From contig JAJHZJ010000311.1 in NCBI GenBank assembly GCA_023548195.1, positions 8,752,825 to 8,816,824 on the forward strand: a DNA stretch of 64,000 bases, written 5' to 3'. Made by a program: the position numbers and the translations under genes. How positions within the stretch are numbered: the first letter of the stretch is position 1; every line of letters begins with the position of its first letter. This DNA comes from Bettongia penicillata ogilbyi. Taxonomy: Eukaryota > Chordata > Mammalia > Diprotodontia > Potoroidae. The notes below the pieces were generated by a model. That model was given only the letters and a program-made list of their open reading frames with translations, searched no databases and was not told the origin of the DNA. This document shows, piece by piece, positions 1-10,850 of the stretch.

Positions 1-35
1 TACTTGAAGAAAATACTTCAATCTGACTTTCAAAC

Positions 36-285
36 CTTTTCTTCTCTATACTCAGCATTCTCAGTTCCTTCAGAAGATCCTCATGTGGCATGATTTCTAG
101 TCTTCTCACGATTCTGGTTATCTTTTATAGATATATTGTAGCTTATGGCTGTTATTTTTAGATATGGCAACCAGAACTGGATGTGATATTATTGTTATAG
201 TCTACCTAGGGCTCTATATATTTCTCCTTCATTTTTAGCACTACTTTATGTTTCTTCTTAAAGCAACCTAAAATTAATCACATTA
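36..285 (-). mobile_element. CR1/L3-type LINE 3' region, old fragment
   Basis: The stretch reads like the reverse complement of the CR1-clade 3' region found in birds and mammals: a 'cttctct..tcagcattctcagttcc' block, then a 'cctcatgtggcatgatttctag' block, then an 'aaccagaactggatgtgatat' block in the right order and spacing. It is heavily diverged and has no open frame. Assignment to L3 rather than another CR1 subfamily is a guess. Confidence 0.55.
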
Positions 286-302
286 GCTTTTTTTTTAAGT
301 TA

Positions 303-370
303 TGTAGGTGATGCCATGGATAGAACAGTGGGCCTTCAGTCAGGAAGGCCTGAGTTCAAATGTGGTCCAT
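303..370 (+). mobile_element. tRNA-derived SINE head (MAR1/MIR type), truncated
   Basis: The segment matches the tRNA-like 5' part of marsupial SINEs: an A-box-like 'ggatagaac' region, a 'gtcaggaaggcctgagttcaaat' segment holding the B-box, and then loss of similarity. The rest of the SINE is missing and a purine microsatellite follows directly. It is not a functional tRNA gene because the anticodon and acceptor stems are absent. Confidence 0.65.
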
Positions 371-387
371 ATTTAATATGGAAAGGC

Positions 388-393
388 AGAGAG

Positions 394-456
<63 letters not shown>

Positions 457-632
457 CAGAGACAGAGACAGAGAGACAGACAGAGACAGAGAGACAGAGT
501 GACAAAGAGAGACAGAGACAGAGAGTCAGAGAGAGAGAGAGAAGAGACAGAGAGAGACAGAGAGAAGGACAGAGAGAAAAGAGAGAGTCAGAGAAAGGGA
601 AGGAGGGAGGAAGAGAGAGAGAGAGAGACATG
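388..632 (+). repeat. Long (GA)n / (GACAGA)n purine tract
   Basis: About 245 bp are nearly pure purine on the plus strand apart from regularly spaced cytosines: first (GA)n, then (ACAGAG)n, then mixed GA and GACAGA units. All frames stay open because the repeat has no stop codons, giving spurious Arg/Glu-rich and Ser/Leu-rich proteins. Confidence 0.95.
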
Positions 633-639
633 TTATGGT

Positions 640-930
640 CAGACTTGAGCTTTATGAAGATCACTTTTGCAGCTATTTTCAAGATCAACTGGAACAGAGA
701 GAACTGAAGCAAAGAGATTAACTTCCAGGATATTGGAATAGTTCAGGAGTGAGATGATAAAGGCAAGCATCAGGTTGGCTGCTGTGTAATTGAGGAGATG
801 TATACCAAATATGTTACAAAAGTAGGAACAATACATTCTGGATGAAGACCCAGAAAATGAAACTGAAAAGGAGTGATCAGATAGGTTAGAGAATCATTAG
901 AGAGTAGTTTCCTGAAAAACAATAGGAAAG
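640..930 (-). mobile_element. LINE-2 fragment
   Basis: The order of short blocks ('gatcactttt.cagct', 'ggaatagttcaggagtgagatgat', 'gactgaaaaggagtgatcagatagg') is that of the reverse complement of L2 between its RT domain and its 3' end. The same blocks recur in the better preserved L2 at 9325-11575. Confidence 0.5.
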
Positions 931-1079
931 ATAGAGTTTGTTGGAACTCTCAGTGGTCCATTGCAGAACACTGTACGAAGCTTGCAACTATGATCCCAAC
1001 ACTCCTTTTGTGCACTTTACAAGTAAATATAGACTTATGATGTCAGAGTCTTAAACTGTTTTCCTTGATGGTAAAAAAA

Positions 1080-1760
1080 AAATAATTTGCAGATCTTTTC
1101 CGTCTATGATTTGTTATGTCTTCCAGCCTCATTCATTCTAAGATGCCCTAAGAATGATTTCGCTTAGTTAGGCATCTCACTTTGCTATGTCTGTCTCATT
1201 TCTTCTACTCACATATCATTTTTATTAACATTAGCTTGTTTAAATGGATCAGGTTGGAGTTGTTTTTAACTGTGTGGCACATCTTTCTTAGGAAAGTAAT
1301 TTTTCTAGCTCTGTACTCATTTTATCATTGCTCTAACAAGTGTCATAATAACTGATTCAGGACTAATTCCCACATCATTTGCAAGTTATTTTCTATCTCT
1401 CAAAATAGAATCAATTTCATTTTTATATCATTTGTTTCTTTCCATGTCTAGAACCTTCCAATTCTTTTCTCAAAGAAAATATTCATGATTTATAGGAATG
1501 AGGCTTTTGTATAATCTATATAACCTTGACCTCTTTCGTTCTATATATGAGATCCATATTTTCTGATATTTTGTTTTTGTCCAATTTCACATGTTCTCAT
1601 CTTTCCATTGAGTTTGTGGGGCTTCTAAGGTTCTTGGGTGAATTCTCTAGCTCTCCAATTTCTGTAGTGTATTGTTGCATGAGCTACAATGACATTCATA
1701 GTGGTCTTTTTCCAAACACTCATCTTAAGCAGTGCAAAATGAATTAATAACATAATCCAT
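1080..1760 (-). mobile_element. RTE/BovB-clade LINE, decayed endonuclease domain
   Basis: Conceptual translation of the minus strand, read across frameshifts and stops, gives the end of an RTE-type AP endonuclease. Visible blocks are NERGQ, then IMNIFFEKRIGRF followed by TWKETND, then KMKLILF where intact elements have a KNEIDFIL block. This is the order in intact RTE proteins ('NERGE', 'NTFFKKR..RKWTW', 'NEIDFIL'). Many stops and frameshifts make it a dead copy. The RT-domain fragment at 3661-5022 has the same orientation, but other repeats lie between them, so they need not come from one insertion. Confidence 0.6.
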
Positions 1761-2284
1761 GAAATGAATAGTTTTCCTTGATGTTTTTGTACAGCTGGAA
1801 GAAAAAGTGTCCCATCACTTTCTCTACTTGTTTCTTCAAAAACAGTGGTAGTTACTTTTTTTTTTCAATTTAGCAGTATCTTCCTTATTTCTCTTCATTT
1901 TGTTTATAGTGGGAATGTCGAGATTATTAAGATTATTAAAATTCAATTCTAACAGGTTTATTATTTAATTGATAACTCATTAGAGAAGATCTCAAATTTA
2001 AAAATCTAATAGCTAAGCTAAAGTTTATAGATTATCTAAAAATCGAGTGATTGCTAGCATCCTCAGAACAATTGTAGTACTATTATTGGGGAAGGAAGGA
2101 AAGGATTACATAAGGCTGAGGAACATCTTGTATTTTTTTATTGCTTATTTCATCATTTGCTGTGGTCAAATAATTCAGTGCTGAGTGGCCAGACTATAAA
2201 TAATTAGACTCTCTGCACTTAGGTAGGCTAAATGTAAAGAAATTCCAGGAGGAAGAGAAAACTAGTAATTAGACAAATTAGGAA
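1761..2284. other. No gene recognised
   Basis: AT-rich sequence without a recognisable repeat or reading frame. Its left part may be the N-terminal end of the RTE fragment at 1080-1760, but I could not align it. Confidence 0.5.
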
Positions 2285-2575
2285 AGGAATCATGTGGGAG
2301 GTAGTAACTGAGTTAATCCTTCATGAAAGGGAGACATTCTAAGAGGCTTCCAGAGAGAGATGTTTTAGGCACAGAAAAAGTCACTATAGTTATGGAAGTG
2401 AGAGATGGAACTTCATGTAAAGGAGACAGGAAAGAAACTAATTTGTCTAAAATTAATGTGTGATGGAGTAGAATGTAAAATAAGTCTAAAAACATAGTAT
2501 ATAGGTAAACTGTGAAGGACAATTATACGCCAGAAAAAAATTGTAGTTTATCCTAGAGGAATAGAGAAACGAGAA
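2285..2575 (-). mobile_element. LINE-2 fragment
   Basis: Blocks resembling 'catgtgggaggtagtaactgag', 'agggagacattctaagaggc' and 'gaaggacaattatacgcca..gtttatcctagagg' follow the order of the reverse-complemented L2 3' region, the same order as at 9640-9850 and 46400-46580. Confidence 0.5.
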
Positions 2576-2724
2576 AACAAACCAAAGGATAAATCAAAGG
2601 TGCAAGAGAAGAGATTAAGGGTAGTTCAGGGGTTAGAATGTGACAGAATATAAAGTGTCTGCAAATTACCTCACTCTTCAATATATAGCTTCAACATCTT
2701 CACCTCTATCTTATAAACTAGTCC

Positions 2725-3660
2725 ATACTCTACCACTTTGTCTTTAGCCGGTACCCAGTTTACCACTTTATAATGTAATTTGAAATTTGCTATTGCTAGT
2801 TCCCTTTGTTCATTTTTTTCATTAATTCCCCTGATATTCTTGATCTTTAATTTTTTAAGACTAATTTCGTCATTTTTCTAGGTCTGAAAAATTCTTTGGT
2901 AGTTTGATTAGTGTGGCACTAGATAAGTAAATTAACAGATAGAATTATTATTTTTATTATATTGGCTCTACCTACCAATGGACAATTAATATTTCTTCAA
3001 TTATTTGGATATATTTTTATTTATGTAAAATGTTTTGTAATTGTTTCCATGTTTTTGGGTTTATCGTGGTAAGTAACCTGTCAAGTATTTTATATTGTCT
3101 GCAGTTACTTTAAATGAAAATTTTCTTTCTATCTTTTCCAGATGGATTTTGTTGGTAGTATATAGAAATACTGATGTTTTATGTGGGTTTATTTTATATC
3201 TTGCTACGTTGTTAAATTGCTAATTGTTTCAGTTAGCATTTTAGTTGATTCTTTAGGGTTCTCAAAATGTACTATCATTGCATCTGCAAAGAGTGATAGT
3301 TTTCTTTCTACATTTCCTGTCATTATTTCTATTCCTTTTGCTTATCTTATTATTAATGCATTTATAACATGATATTTAATAATGGTGGTGAGAACAGATA
3401 TCTTTGCTTCACCCCTGATCTTAATGACTTTATGTTTATCCTCATTATAGATACTGCTTTTTAATTTTGGATACTACTTATCATTTAAAGAAAGACTGCA
3501 TTTATTCTTATGTTTTCTAGTGTTTTAATAGGAATGAATATTATATTTTGTCAAAAGCTGTTTCTACATCTGTTGATATAATTGTTTTTAGTATTGATAT
3601 AGTCAATTATTCTTGTAATTTTCCTAATATGAAACCAGCCCTACATTCCTGATATAAATG
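2725..3660 (-). mobile_element. LINE-1 ORF2 remnant (L1-A, 3' part)
   Basis: The reverse complement matches the LINE-1 ORF2 reverse-transcriptase and downstream region. The plus-strand text 'tgaaaccagccctacattcctgatataaat' is the diagnostic complement of the conserved RT stretch. The frame is broken throughout. The copy is interrupted exactly there by an RTE fragment and resumes at about 5023. Confidence 0.8.
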
Positions 3661-5022
3661 GTTGTTGTACTTCCTTCTTGAAGAGGACCAAAGTGCCATC
3701 ATTATGATAAAGTCAAGTTTCAATGTGTCCAGCTGCACAGCACCTTTTCTGATGTGGGCACACCATGCTGAGCGATCCTGTGCCAGTGCCTTCCATGTCA
3801 CACGATCAATTCCAAAGTTCTTGAGAGAGACCTTGAGAGTGTCTTTTTGTTGCTTCTTCTGATCACCATGTGATTGCTTGCCCTGTGTCAGTTCTCTATA
3901 AAATAGTCTTTTTGGTAAGTATACATTTTCATTTGAACTACATGCCCAGCCCATTGGAGTTGCATTCTCTGAAGCAAAGTTTGAATGCTTGATGGTAAGG
4001 ATCTGGTATCTTATCCTGCCAGGTGATCTTCATAATCTTCCTAAGATAATTGAAATTGAAGCAATTCAGTTTTCTACCACGGAGTTAGTAGACTGTCCAG
4101 GTTTCACAGATATATAACAAGGAGATCAGTGCAATGGCTCTGTAAGTAAACCTTCAGTTTGGTAGTCAGTCTAATACTGCCTCTCTCCCATATTTTCCTT
4201 AAAGTCTTGCAAACACTGAGCTAGCTCTGGCAAAGCATGCAGCAACTTTATTATCAATATGTACATCCCTGGAAAGTATATTATCAAGGTAAGTGAACTT
4301 ATCTACAGGATTCAAAACTTCTCCATTTGCTGTAAATGATGGTTCTGTGTATGAATGGTGTGATGGTGGCCGATGGAGCACTTTTGTTTTCTTGGTGTTA
4401 GGCCAAAATTAGCACAAGCAGTAGACCATCAATCTGTACTTTGGTGTATCGCAGCTTTAGATGCTGCATTGAGTATGCACTCGTGCAAATAAAAAATCAC
4501 CAACACTCTGTCTACTTTGGTTGTGGCTTTTAGCCTTTTCAAATTAAAGAAATTGCTATCAGTGCATTAGCTGACCTTGATGCCATATTCATCCTCATTG
4601 AAAACATTTAACGACATGGCTGAAAACATCATCCTAAAAAGCTTGGGAGGAAGCACACAGCCTTATTTCACTCCATCGGTAACTGGGAAGGCACAAGAGC
4701 ATTGTCTATTACCTAGAACCCAGGCAAGCATGTCATCATGAAATTGACATATGATGAAGTTCTCCAGGAAACCCAAATTTTGACATAATTTTCCATAAAC
4801 CCTCATGATTAATACTATCAAAGACCTCCGTCAGATCTACAAATATGTATGTACCTTTGTTCTGCTCCTGGCCTTTCTCCTGGAGTTGTTGGGCAGCAAA
4901 TAACATATTGACTGTTGCTCAGCCCTTTCTGAAGCTACACTGACTCTCAGGTAGATGACCATCTTCTAGGTGAAGGGTCAGACTATTAAAGAGGACTCTG
5001 ACATGAATATTTTCTTGTTAAG
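3661..5022 (-). mobile_element. RTE-clade LINE: RT C-terminal half plus 3' end, inserted in L1-A
   Basis: The minus strand encodes the C-terminal part of an RTE-type reverse transcriptase. One open segment (4199-4381) contains YTEPSFTANGEVLNPVDKFT followed by YLDNILS and VHIDNKV; another (3607-3954) contains YRELTQGKQSHGDQKKQQKD followed by AQDRSAW. These are hallmark RTE/BovB blocks. The catalytic FADD box expected upstream is degraded: the aligned residues read YLHE rather than FADD. The 3' end at 3661 has the typical 'gttgttgtacttccttcttgaagaggacc' start seen in reverse. The element is 5'-truncated and inactive, and it is younger than the L1 it interrupts. Confidence 0.8.
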
Positions 5023-5150
5023 AGTGTATGAGCTTTGTAATATATTGCTGTAATTTCCTTGCTAGTATTTTTTTTTAATCAGTATTCATTAGGAAAATTA
5101 GTTTATATTTTTCTTTCTGCTTTTGCTCTCCCTGGGTTAGGTATCAAAAC

Positions 5151-5196
<46 letters not shown>

Positions 5197-6640
5197 GGAC
5201 TTCATCTTTACCTATTTTTTTCCAAACGATTTATATAGTATTGAGATTAATTGTTCTTTAAGGGTTTGGTAGAATTTGCTTGTGAATCCATCTAGTCCTG
5301 GTGATTTTTTCTTAGGGAGCTCACTGATGGCTTGTTCAGTTTCTTTTGTTATGGTAGGATTATTTAAGCATTTTATTTCTTTTTCTGTTAATCTAGGCAA
5401 TTTATACTTTTGAAAACAATCCACCATTTCTCTTATATTATTGTATTTATTGGTACATAATTTGGCAAAATAACTACTAATAAATAATTACTTTAATTTC
5501 ATCTTCATTTTTGATCCTGATTAATTTTATTTTTTATTTTAAATAAAACTAATAAATGATTTATTTACTTTATAATTTTTTCAAAACAACAGTTTCTAGT
5601 TTCCTCTTTTAGTACAATTATTTTTCAGCTTTTAATTTTATTTTAATTACTCCTTTCATTTTCAAGATATCCTTTTTGGTGTTAAATTAGGGATTTTTAC
5701 TTTGCTACTTTTTTAGTTTGTTTTTTTTAGCTCAATGCCCAATTCTTTTATCAGCGATATAAAATTCCCCTCCCTACTGCTTTAGCTGGATCCCACAAAT
5801 ATGGTTATGTTGTTTCATTATTGATATTCTCTTTATTGACATTATTCATTATATCTATAATTCCTTCTTTGACCCACTCATTCTTTAGAATTATATTATT
5901 TAGTTTAAAATTAATTTTTTGTTCTACGCTTCTCTGGTTCTTTCTTGAATTTCATATTTATTGCATTATTGTCTGAAAAGGATACATTTAATATTTCTGC
6001 TTTTCTGCAGAAGGTTTTTATGCAAGTTTTTTTTTGTGAAGAAGTCACAAACAACTGGGAAAAAATATGTATTCCTTTTTATTCCTATTCAGTTTCCTTC
6101 AGAGGTTTATTATACCTAACTTTTCAAATATTCTATTTACCTCCTAAAATTCATTCTTATTTATTATATAATTAGCTTTATCTAGCTCTGAGAGGAGAAA
6201 GTTGAGATCCCCCCATTAGTATTATTTTACTATATCCTCCTGTAATTAATTTAACTTTTCATTTAAGAAGTTGGATGTTGTGGTATTTATAAGTTTAGTA
6301 CTAGTTTTACTTCATTGTTTATGGTGCTTTTTGGCAAGATGTAGTTTCCCTCCTTAACTTTTTTAATTAGGTCTACTTCTGCTTTTGTTTGTTTGAGACC
6401 ATGATTGCTACCCCTACTTTTCTTTTTTTTTTGTTTTTACTTTAGTGGAAGTATAATAGATTCTGCTCCAACTCTTTATTCTAACTCTTTGTACGTCTTT
6501 CTGTTTCACTTGTGTTTCTTTTTAGTATGTTATTGTATTCTGCTTTCTAATCTATTTTGTTATCTGCTTCTGTTTTTTGAGTGAGTTCATCCCCTTCACA
6601 TTAACTTGACTATAGCAGTGATGTCTTTTTGATTCCTTGT
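5023..6640 (-). mobile_element. LINE-1 ORF2 remnant (L1-A, 5' part)
   Basis: This continues L1-A after the RTE insertion. An open stretch at 5212-5427 reads [17 protein letters not shown] and, further on, [16 protein letters not shown], the conserved start of the L1 RT domain (human L1 has YTLPRLNQEEVESLNRP and KKSPGPDGF). Farther right the sequence runs into the endonuclease region and stops near 6640 without reaching ORF1. Stops and indels show it is dead. Confidence 0.85.
5153..5194 (+). repeat. (TG)n microsatellite
   Basis: Almost pure TG dinucleotides over about 42 bp, expanded inside the L1-A ORF2 sequence. Confidence 0.97.
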
Positions 6641-7130
6641 AAGAACAAAGGACAATCAACCACCCAATATCTACACCCCCTCATTATTTTCCTTATTACC
6701 TGCTTTCTGACTTCCTTAGATCTGATCTGGTTTTTCTTGTTAGTGGATCTCAAAATGTCTAAGCCTCTTGTCACACAGGGCATTTCAGAGTTCACCAGCC
6801 TAGGTCTTTCTCCCAAATAACTTTTGAGTGATCAGAAATGGCTCCATCTGGAAGCTGTGCTCTTTTCTCTCCATTTGGTAGAATTTTACATAGCCCCACA
6901 AATAAAAAACATGTCCTGTCCTCGTGACCTGTCCCACTCCCTTTGCTCCTCATCCCTTTGTCCTGGCACCAGAAGTAAAGAGCTTTGGCACCCTGGTACT
7001 TCTGAGCTGCAGTCATTTGCCAGTTTTTGTTCCTGAAGGGTTGTAGCAAAGCTGGCTATCAAGGCCCTAATGACCTCTGTAGCTGTGGTCTCTATCACAT
7101 CGGGAAGAGGGGTGTTACAGCAGGATACAG
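6641..7130 (-). other. Unassigned segment with a possible old gag-like trace
   Basis: No repeat family is certain here. On the minus strand, overlapping short frames (6886-7098 and 6792-7049) give charged peptides. One ends in RSRGQDMFFICGAM, which resembles the first half of a retroelement CCHC zinc knuckle preceded by basic residues, but the His and last Cys cannot be shown. It may be a decayed retroelement gag, or chance. Confidence 0.2.
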
Positions 7131-7254
7131 GGGTACGTTTTGGTTTAAGTCTGTCACTATTGTGTACAAGTTTTCTGAGTATACCAGGACTTGTTCAATG
7201 ATTGTCTATGTTATAACGTCTCAGAATTTTTCCTTACCGTAGGATTTTAAAATA

Positions 7255-7395
7255 GAGCTGCAGGAAAAACTAGAGGCCTAATCTTTTCATTTTATAGATT
7301 AGACACCATGATTTAGAGAGGTTCAATAACTTGCCCGGAGTCATATAGTTAGTCATTATCTGGGGCAGGATTCACCGCACCACCTAACTGCCTTG
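7255..7395 (-). mobile_element. MIR/THER-type SINE
   Basis: The plus strand reads 'cattttatagattagacacc', 'gaggttcaataacttgcccggagtcatatagttag', 'ggcaggattca' and 'ccacctaactgcc', the reverse complement of a MIR-type SINE from core to tRNA head. Confidence 0.8.
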
Positions 7396-7399
7396 TCAG

Positions 7400-7690
7400 T
7401 TAAAATGAAGTTACATTACTGATAGTAGTGAAGTCCTGGAAGGTTTACTGTATACAAAAAAACCCGTGTGTGTGTATGTGTGTGTTTGTGTGTGTGGTGT
7501 GTGTCTGTGTGTGTGTGTTTGTGTGTGGTCTTGAATTCAGAAGTGGTATTTCTATCTCAGTTCTTCTATTTCCTTTCTGTGTAATTGTATACATGATACT
7601 TAACATCTCTGGGCTTCAGAAGTTTACATTAGATGATCTCTAAGGTTTTTTTTTTTCTCCAAGTTTAGCATTCTATGATCTGTCACTCTG
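7400..7690 (+). mobile_element. MIR-type SINE carrying a (TG)n tract
   Basis: The right part reads 'gatacttaacatctctgggcttcag' and then 'ttagatgatctctaagg..ttctatgatct', a MIR-type body and 3' end in plus orientation. An imperfect (TG)n tract occupies 7467-7528. The left boundary is uncertain. Confidence 0.55.
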
Positions 7691-9129
7691 TATATAGTGC
7701 TATAACCTTCCTTAATGTTATGTTGCTGATATCTGGAATCCATATGTGTTCATAATCTATTGCTCACGAAGCACCATTTTCCTTTTGTATCCCATCCTGT
7801 CAGAATTACATAAGTACAAATTATAATAATGCAAAGGGGCATTTACTTCATGGAGCAATGGAAGATAAATAACTAGAAAATTATAGTAATCATCAAATAT
7901 CCTTGCCACCTATTTCTCTCAAAAAATTCCTCCAAAACTCCAGGAATGGACATTTGAGAGACTAGTACATCTTCAACTTTGACTGCTAAATTGGCAAGGC
8001 CTTTGTCTAGCAAAAAGATAAAAAGCATACTTAGAACTTGCCAATCAGATGAACACTGAACACTCTATGCCTCAGTGCCCAAGATGTTACCATTCCTCCT
8101 ACTAAATTGTTGATTACTCGAGATTCGCTAGCCATACTTTCTTGTCTGTATTGTGTCCAAGTTCAAAATAGCCCTGAATGACTGTGATAACCTACTAAAG
8201 TACAATCCCATCAGTGTGTAATGAGCAGGGGAAATGCTTCAGTGTTTGCTAGACCCAGCTAGAGGAGACACATTCCAGGGAGAACGTGAATTCTTTGCCC
8301 TTGGTTTCTGTGTATGCATACGCACACATGCATGTGTGACCTTTTCTTTTACTCCCAGTGCATTGCAAATTGCCAGGTACATACTAGGTACTTCATAAAT
8401 GCTCATTGATTTAACTTTCTCACTTTTACTTTCTACTTTTGTAGAAATAACTGCTTGCTCCTCTCTCCATAACTGATAAATCTCATGTATTAGTCTTCTT
8501 CTGTTACTTACTGGATGGCATCATCACCACTTGAACTTTCATAAAGAATTTTAAGCAATTATCCCCAAAAGAAGATGATATCATCCCAAGCCAAGAACTC
8601 TCCATTTCTTTGTACAGATGACAACACTATTAAGCTGCAAATAGAAACTTCATAAAATTCTGGGGAGAATATTCATGCTGACAATGCCAAGACTATGGAA
8701 AGTTTATTTCTAGTATATGATGAAATGACTCAGCAATCGTTGTCTTTCATGGAATAAAAATATGATAGAAATGGAATCATCCCATGAGGTCTTGAAATTC
8801 TTATTTTCCTTATTTGGTAGAAGCATCATGGACTGCTTACAAATTGCTCTGAATGTTATAAATACTACTGGCATTGATGTGGTAGCATGAATTTTTATTG
8901 ATTTAAGCACTCATTTTACCTTTTTCTTTATTCAGTTATTGGACATCCAGAATTGACAGGACTTCTTGGAAACTTTTCCTGAGTTCATTATCTGGTATGT
9001 TCTTGATCATAGCATTATGGCCTATGGACAATCCAAGAAGACTGAGTTTATGGGAAATCCTGGAGATTTTGGTAGGACACATAATTAAATGCACCAAATT
9101 TGTAATGTCCCTTGAATGAACATCATTTG
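7691..9129. other. Unique sequence, no gene recognised
   Basis: No repeat or exon is recognisable apart from a short L2/MIR-like 3' tail at about 8355-8425 ('ccaggtacatactaggtacttcataaatgctcattga'). The short minus frame at 8710-8910 has no recognisable motif. Confidence 0.5.
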
Positions 9130-9149
9130 GGACTCTAAAGTAGCATCCT

Positions 9150-9320
9150 TGACAATCACCTGTACTCTCTAATCCATGCTACCATAATTTCATAAATGAT
9201 ATTCTTAAAGTGTAAATTTAACTTCACTCCTCTGCTTAAGAAGTTACAGTAACTATCTATTTGATACAGGAGCTCTCTCTGGCATTTGAAACCCTTCACA
9301 ATATAACTCTAACCTAATTT
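9150..9320 (+). mobile_element. LINE-2 3' region fragment
   Basis: The blocks 'ctcctctgcttaagaagttacagtaactatctat' and 'ggcatttgaaacccttcacaatataactctaacct' match the plus-oriented L2 3' region. The antisense L2 that follows at 9325 must be a separate insertion. Confidence 0.65.
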
Positions 9321-9434
9321 GCTAGTCAGGTCAACAAGCATTTATTAAATGACTTCTCAGTGCCTGGGGATACAAAGAAAGCAGTTTTGACTTTGTCTAA
9401 TGGAGTATACAATACACAAATAACTGGGTATCAT

Positions 9435-9600
9435 ATATATGCATATTCATATATATGCACATACATATGTACATTGATGTAACATTGCATACATTCATAT
9501 ATATATATGCATAGATATGCCCTATACTTCTCTATATATTCATACATACACACACAGATATATATACACGCATGTGTGTATGTGTACATGTATTCTTTAT
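9435..9600 (+). repeat. TATATG/CATATA alternating purine-pyrimidine tract
   Basis: Cryptically simple sequence of TA, TG and CA steps that grew inside the L2 3' region. It opens minus-strand frames rich in Tyr, Ile and Cys that are artefacts. Confidence 0.85.
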
Positions 9601-10164
9601 GACAAATTGGAGATAACCACAGAGGGAAGACACTGAGATTATGGAAGACCAGCAAAGACCTTTTGCAGCAGGTGGTATTTTAGCCAGGATTTGAAGATGG
9701 TCAGGGAGGCCAGCAAAAGGATAGCCATCAATGATGCATTAAGTAAAGAGAATTATCTTGTGCTGGAAAGGTAGAAAGAGAATAAGTTATGCTGGGCTTT
9801 AAAAGTCAAATAGAACACTTTTAATTTGTTCCTGGGGGTAATAAGGAGTCATGGAAGTTAAGTTGAAGAAAGTGTGGTGATCAGACCTAAAGTGTGCTTT
9901 AGGAAAATTGGTTTGACAGCATGGTGGAGAATTGACTGGATTAAGAAGACCTTGAAGCATGGAAACCAACCAGTAGACCATGTACAGGCAGCAGGTAAGG
10001 AAGGCCTGCATCTGAGTGGAGGCAATTTCAAAGGAGAGAATGGGATACACACACACACACACACACAAATACCTCTGGGTGTATATGCATGTACTTACAG
10101 TAAATATGCACTTATATGCTATGAGATATATGAGATGTTCTGTAGGTAGAGATGATGAGGCATG

Positions 10165-10259
10165 TCAAGTGATTAGATGGAGAGACAGAGAGAAAGCAAG
10201 GGAGCAAGGGAGTGAGGAAGGAAAGGAGAGAGAGAAAGAGAGGGAGTGAAAGGAAGAGA

Positions 10260-10341
<82 letters not shown>

Positions 10342-10360
10342 AAGGAGAGAGAGGAGGGAA
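10165..10360 (+). repeat. (GA)n tract with about 74 bp of uninterrupted AG
   Basis: Purine-only sequence. The pure AG run covers about 10264-10337, flanked by GAAA/GGA-rich purine sequence. It lies inside the L2 at 9325-11575. Confidence 0.97.
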
Positions 10361-10589
10361 GGGTAACATTTTACATCATGAGCCTGGGGGCTTAGAAGGA
10401 TGGAAATAACCTTGAAAGAAATAGGGAAAAGAGAAGCATTTTTTGGGGGGAGGATAATGAGTTCAGTTTTGGATATGTTGAATTAAAGATGTCTATGAGG
10501 CATCCATTTTGAGGTGTCTAATTGATATAAGATTGAAAGTCAGGAAAAAAGCACTGAGCATAAAGATCTGAGTATTACCTGCCTTAATG

Positions 10590-10850
10590 ATTAATAATAA
10601 TAATTAGCATTTAGATAGTATTTTAAGTTTGATAAAGTATTTTAATAATATTACCTCATTTTATCTTTACAACAACCCTTGGAGGTAAGTGTTATTGTTA
10701 TGCCCATTTAACAGATGAGGAAATTGAGGGAAACAGAGCTTAAATGATCTGGTTAGGGGTCATTCAACTAGAAATTTCCTGATGTCAAATTTGAATTCAG
10801 GTTTTTCTGCTTCCACATCCAGCCCACATGAGATGTTCATTAAATCCATG
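10590..10850 (-). mobile_element. MIR/THER-type SINE nested in L2
   Basis: The plus strand starts 'taataataattagcatttagatagtatttt', passes 'acctcattttatctttacaacaaccc' and 'acagatgaggaaattgagg', and ends in 'tttgaattcaggtttttctgcttccacatccagccc', a nearly full MIR in reverse. L2 sequence resumes on the far side, so the MIR landed in the L2. Confidence 0.85.

Noticed and set aside
316..712. Three overlapping frames of 110-118 codons encoding Arg/Glu-rich or Ser/Leu-rich proteins
   Set aside because: They are translations of a (GA)n/(GACAGA)n microsatellite; every frame is open because the repeat lacks stop codons.
9431..9655. Cys/Tyr-rich minus frames here and at 18689-18988 and 26771-27043 as small secreted proteins
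   Set aside because: They are read through TATG/TGTG/CACA simple sequence.
10112..10409. Arg/Glu-rich and Leu/Ser-rich frames
   Set aside because: Produced by the (GA)n tract inside an L2; no conserved domain.
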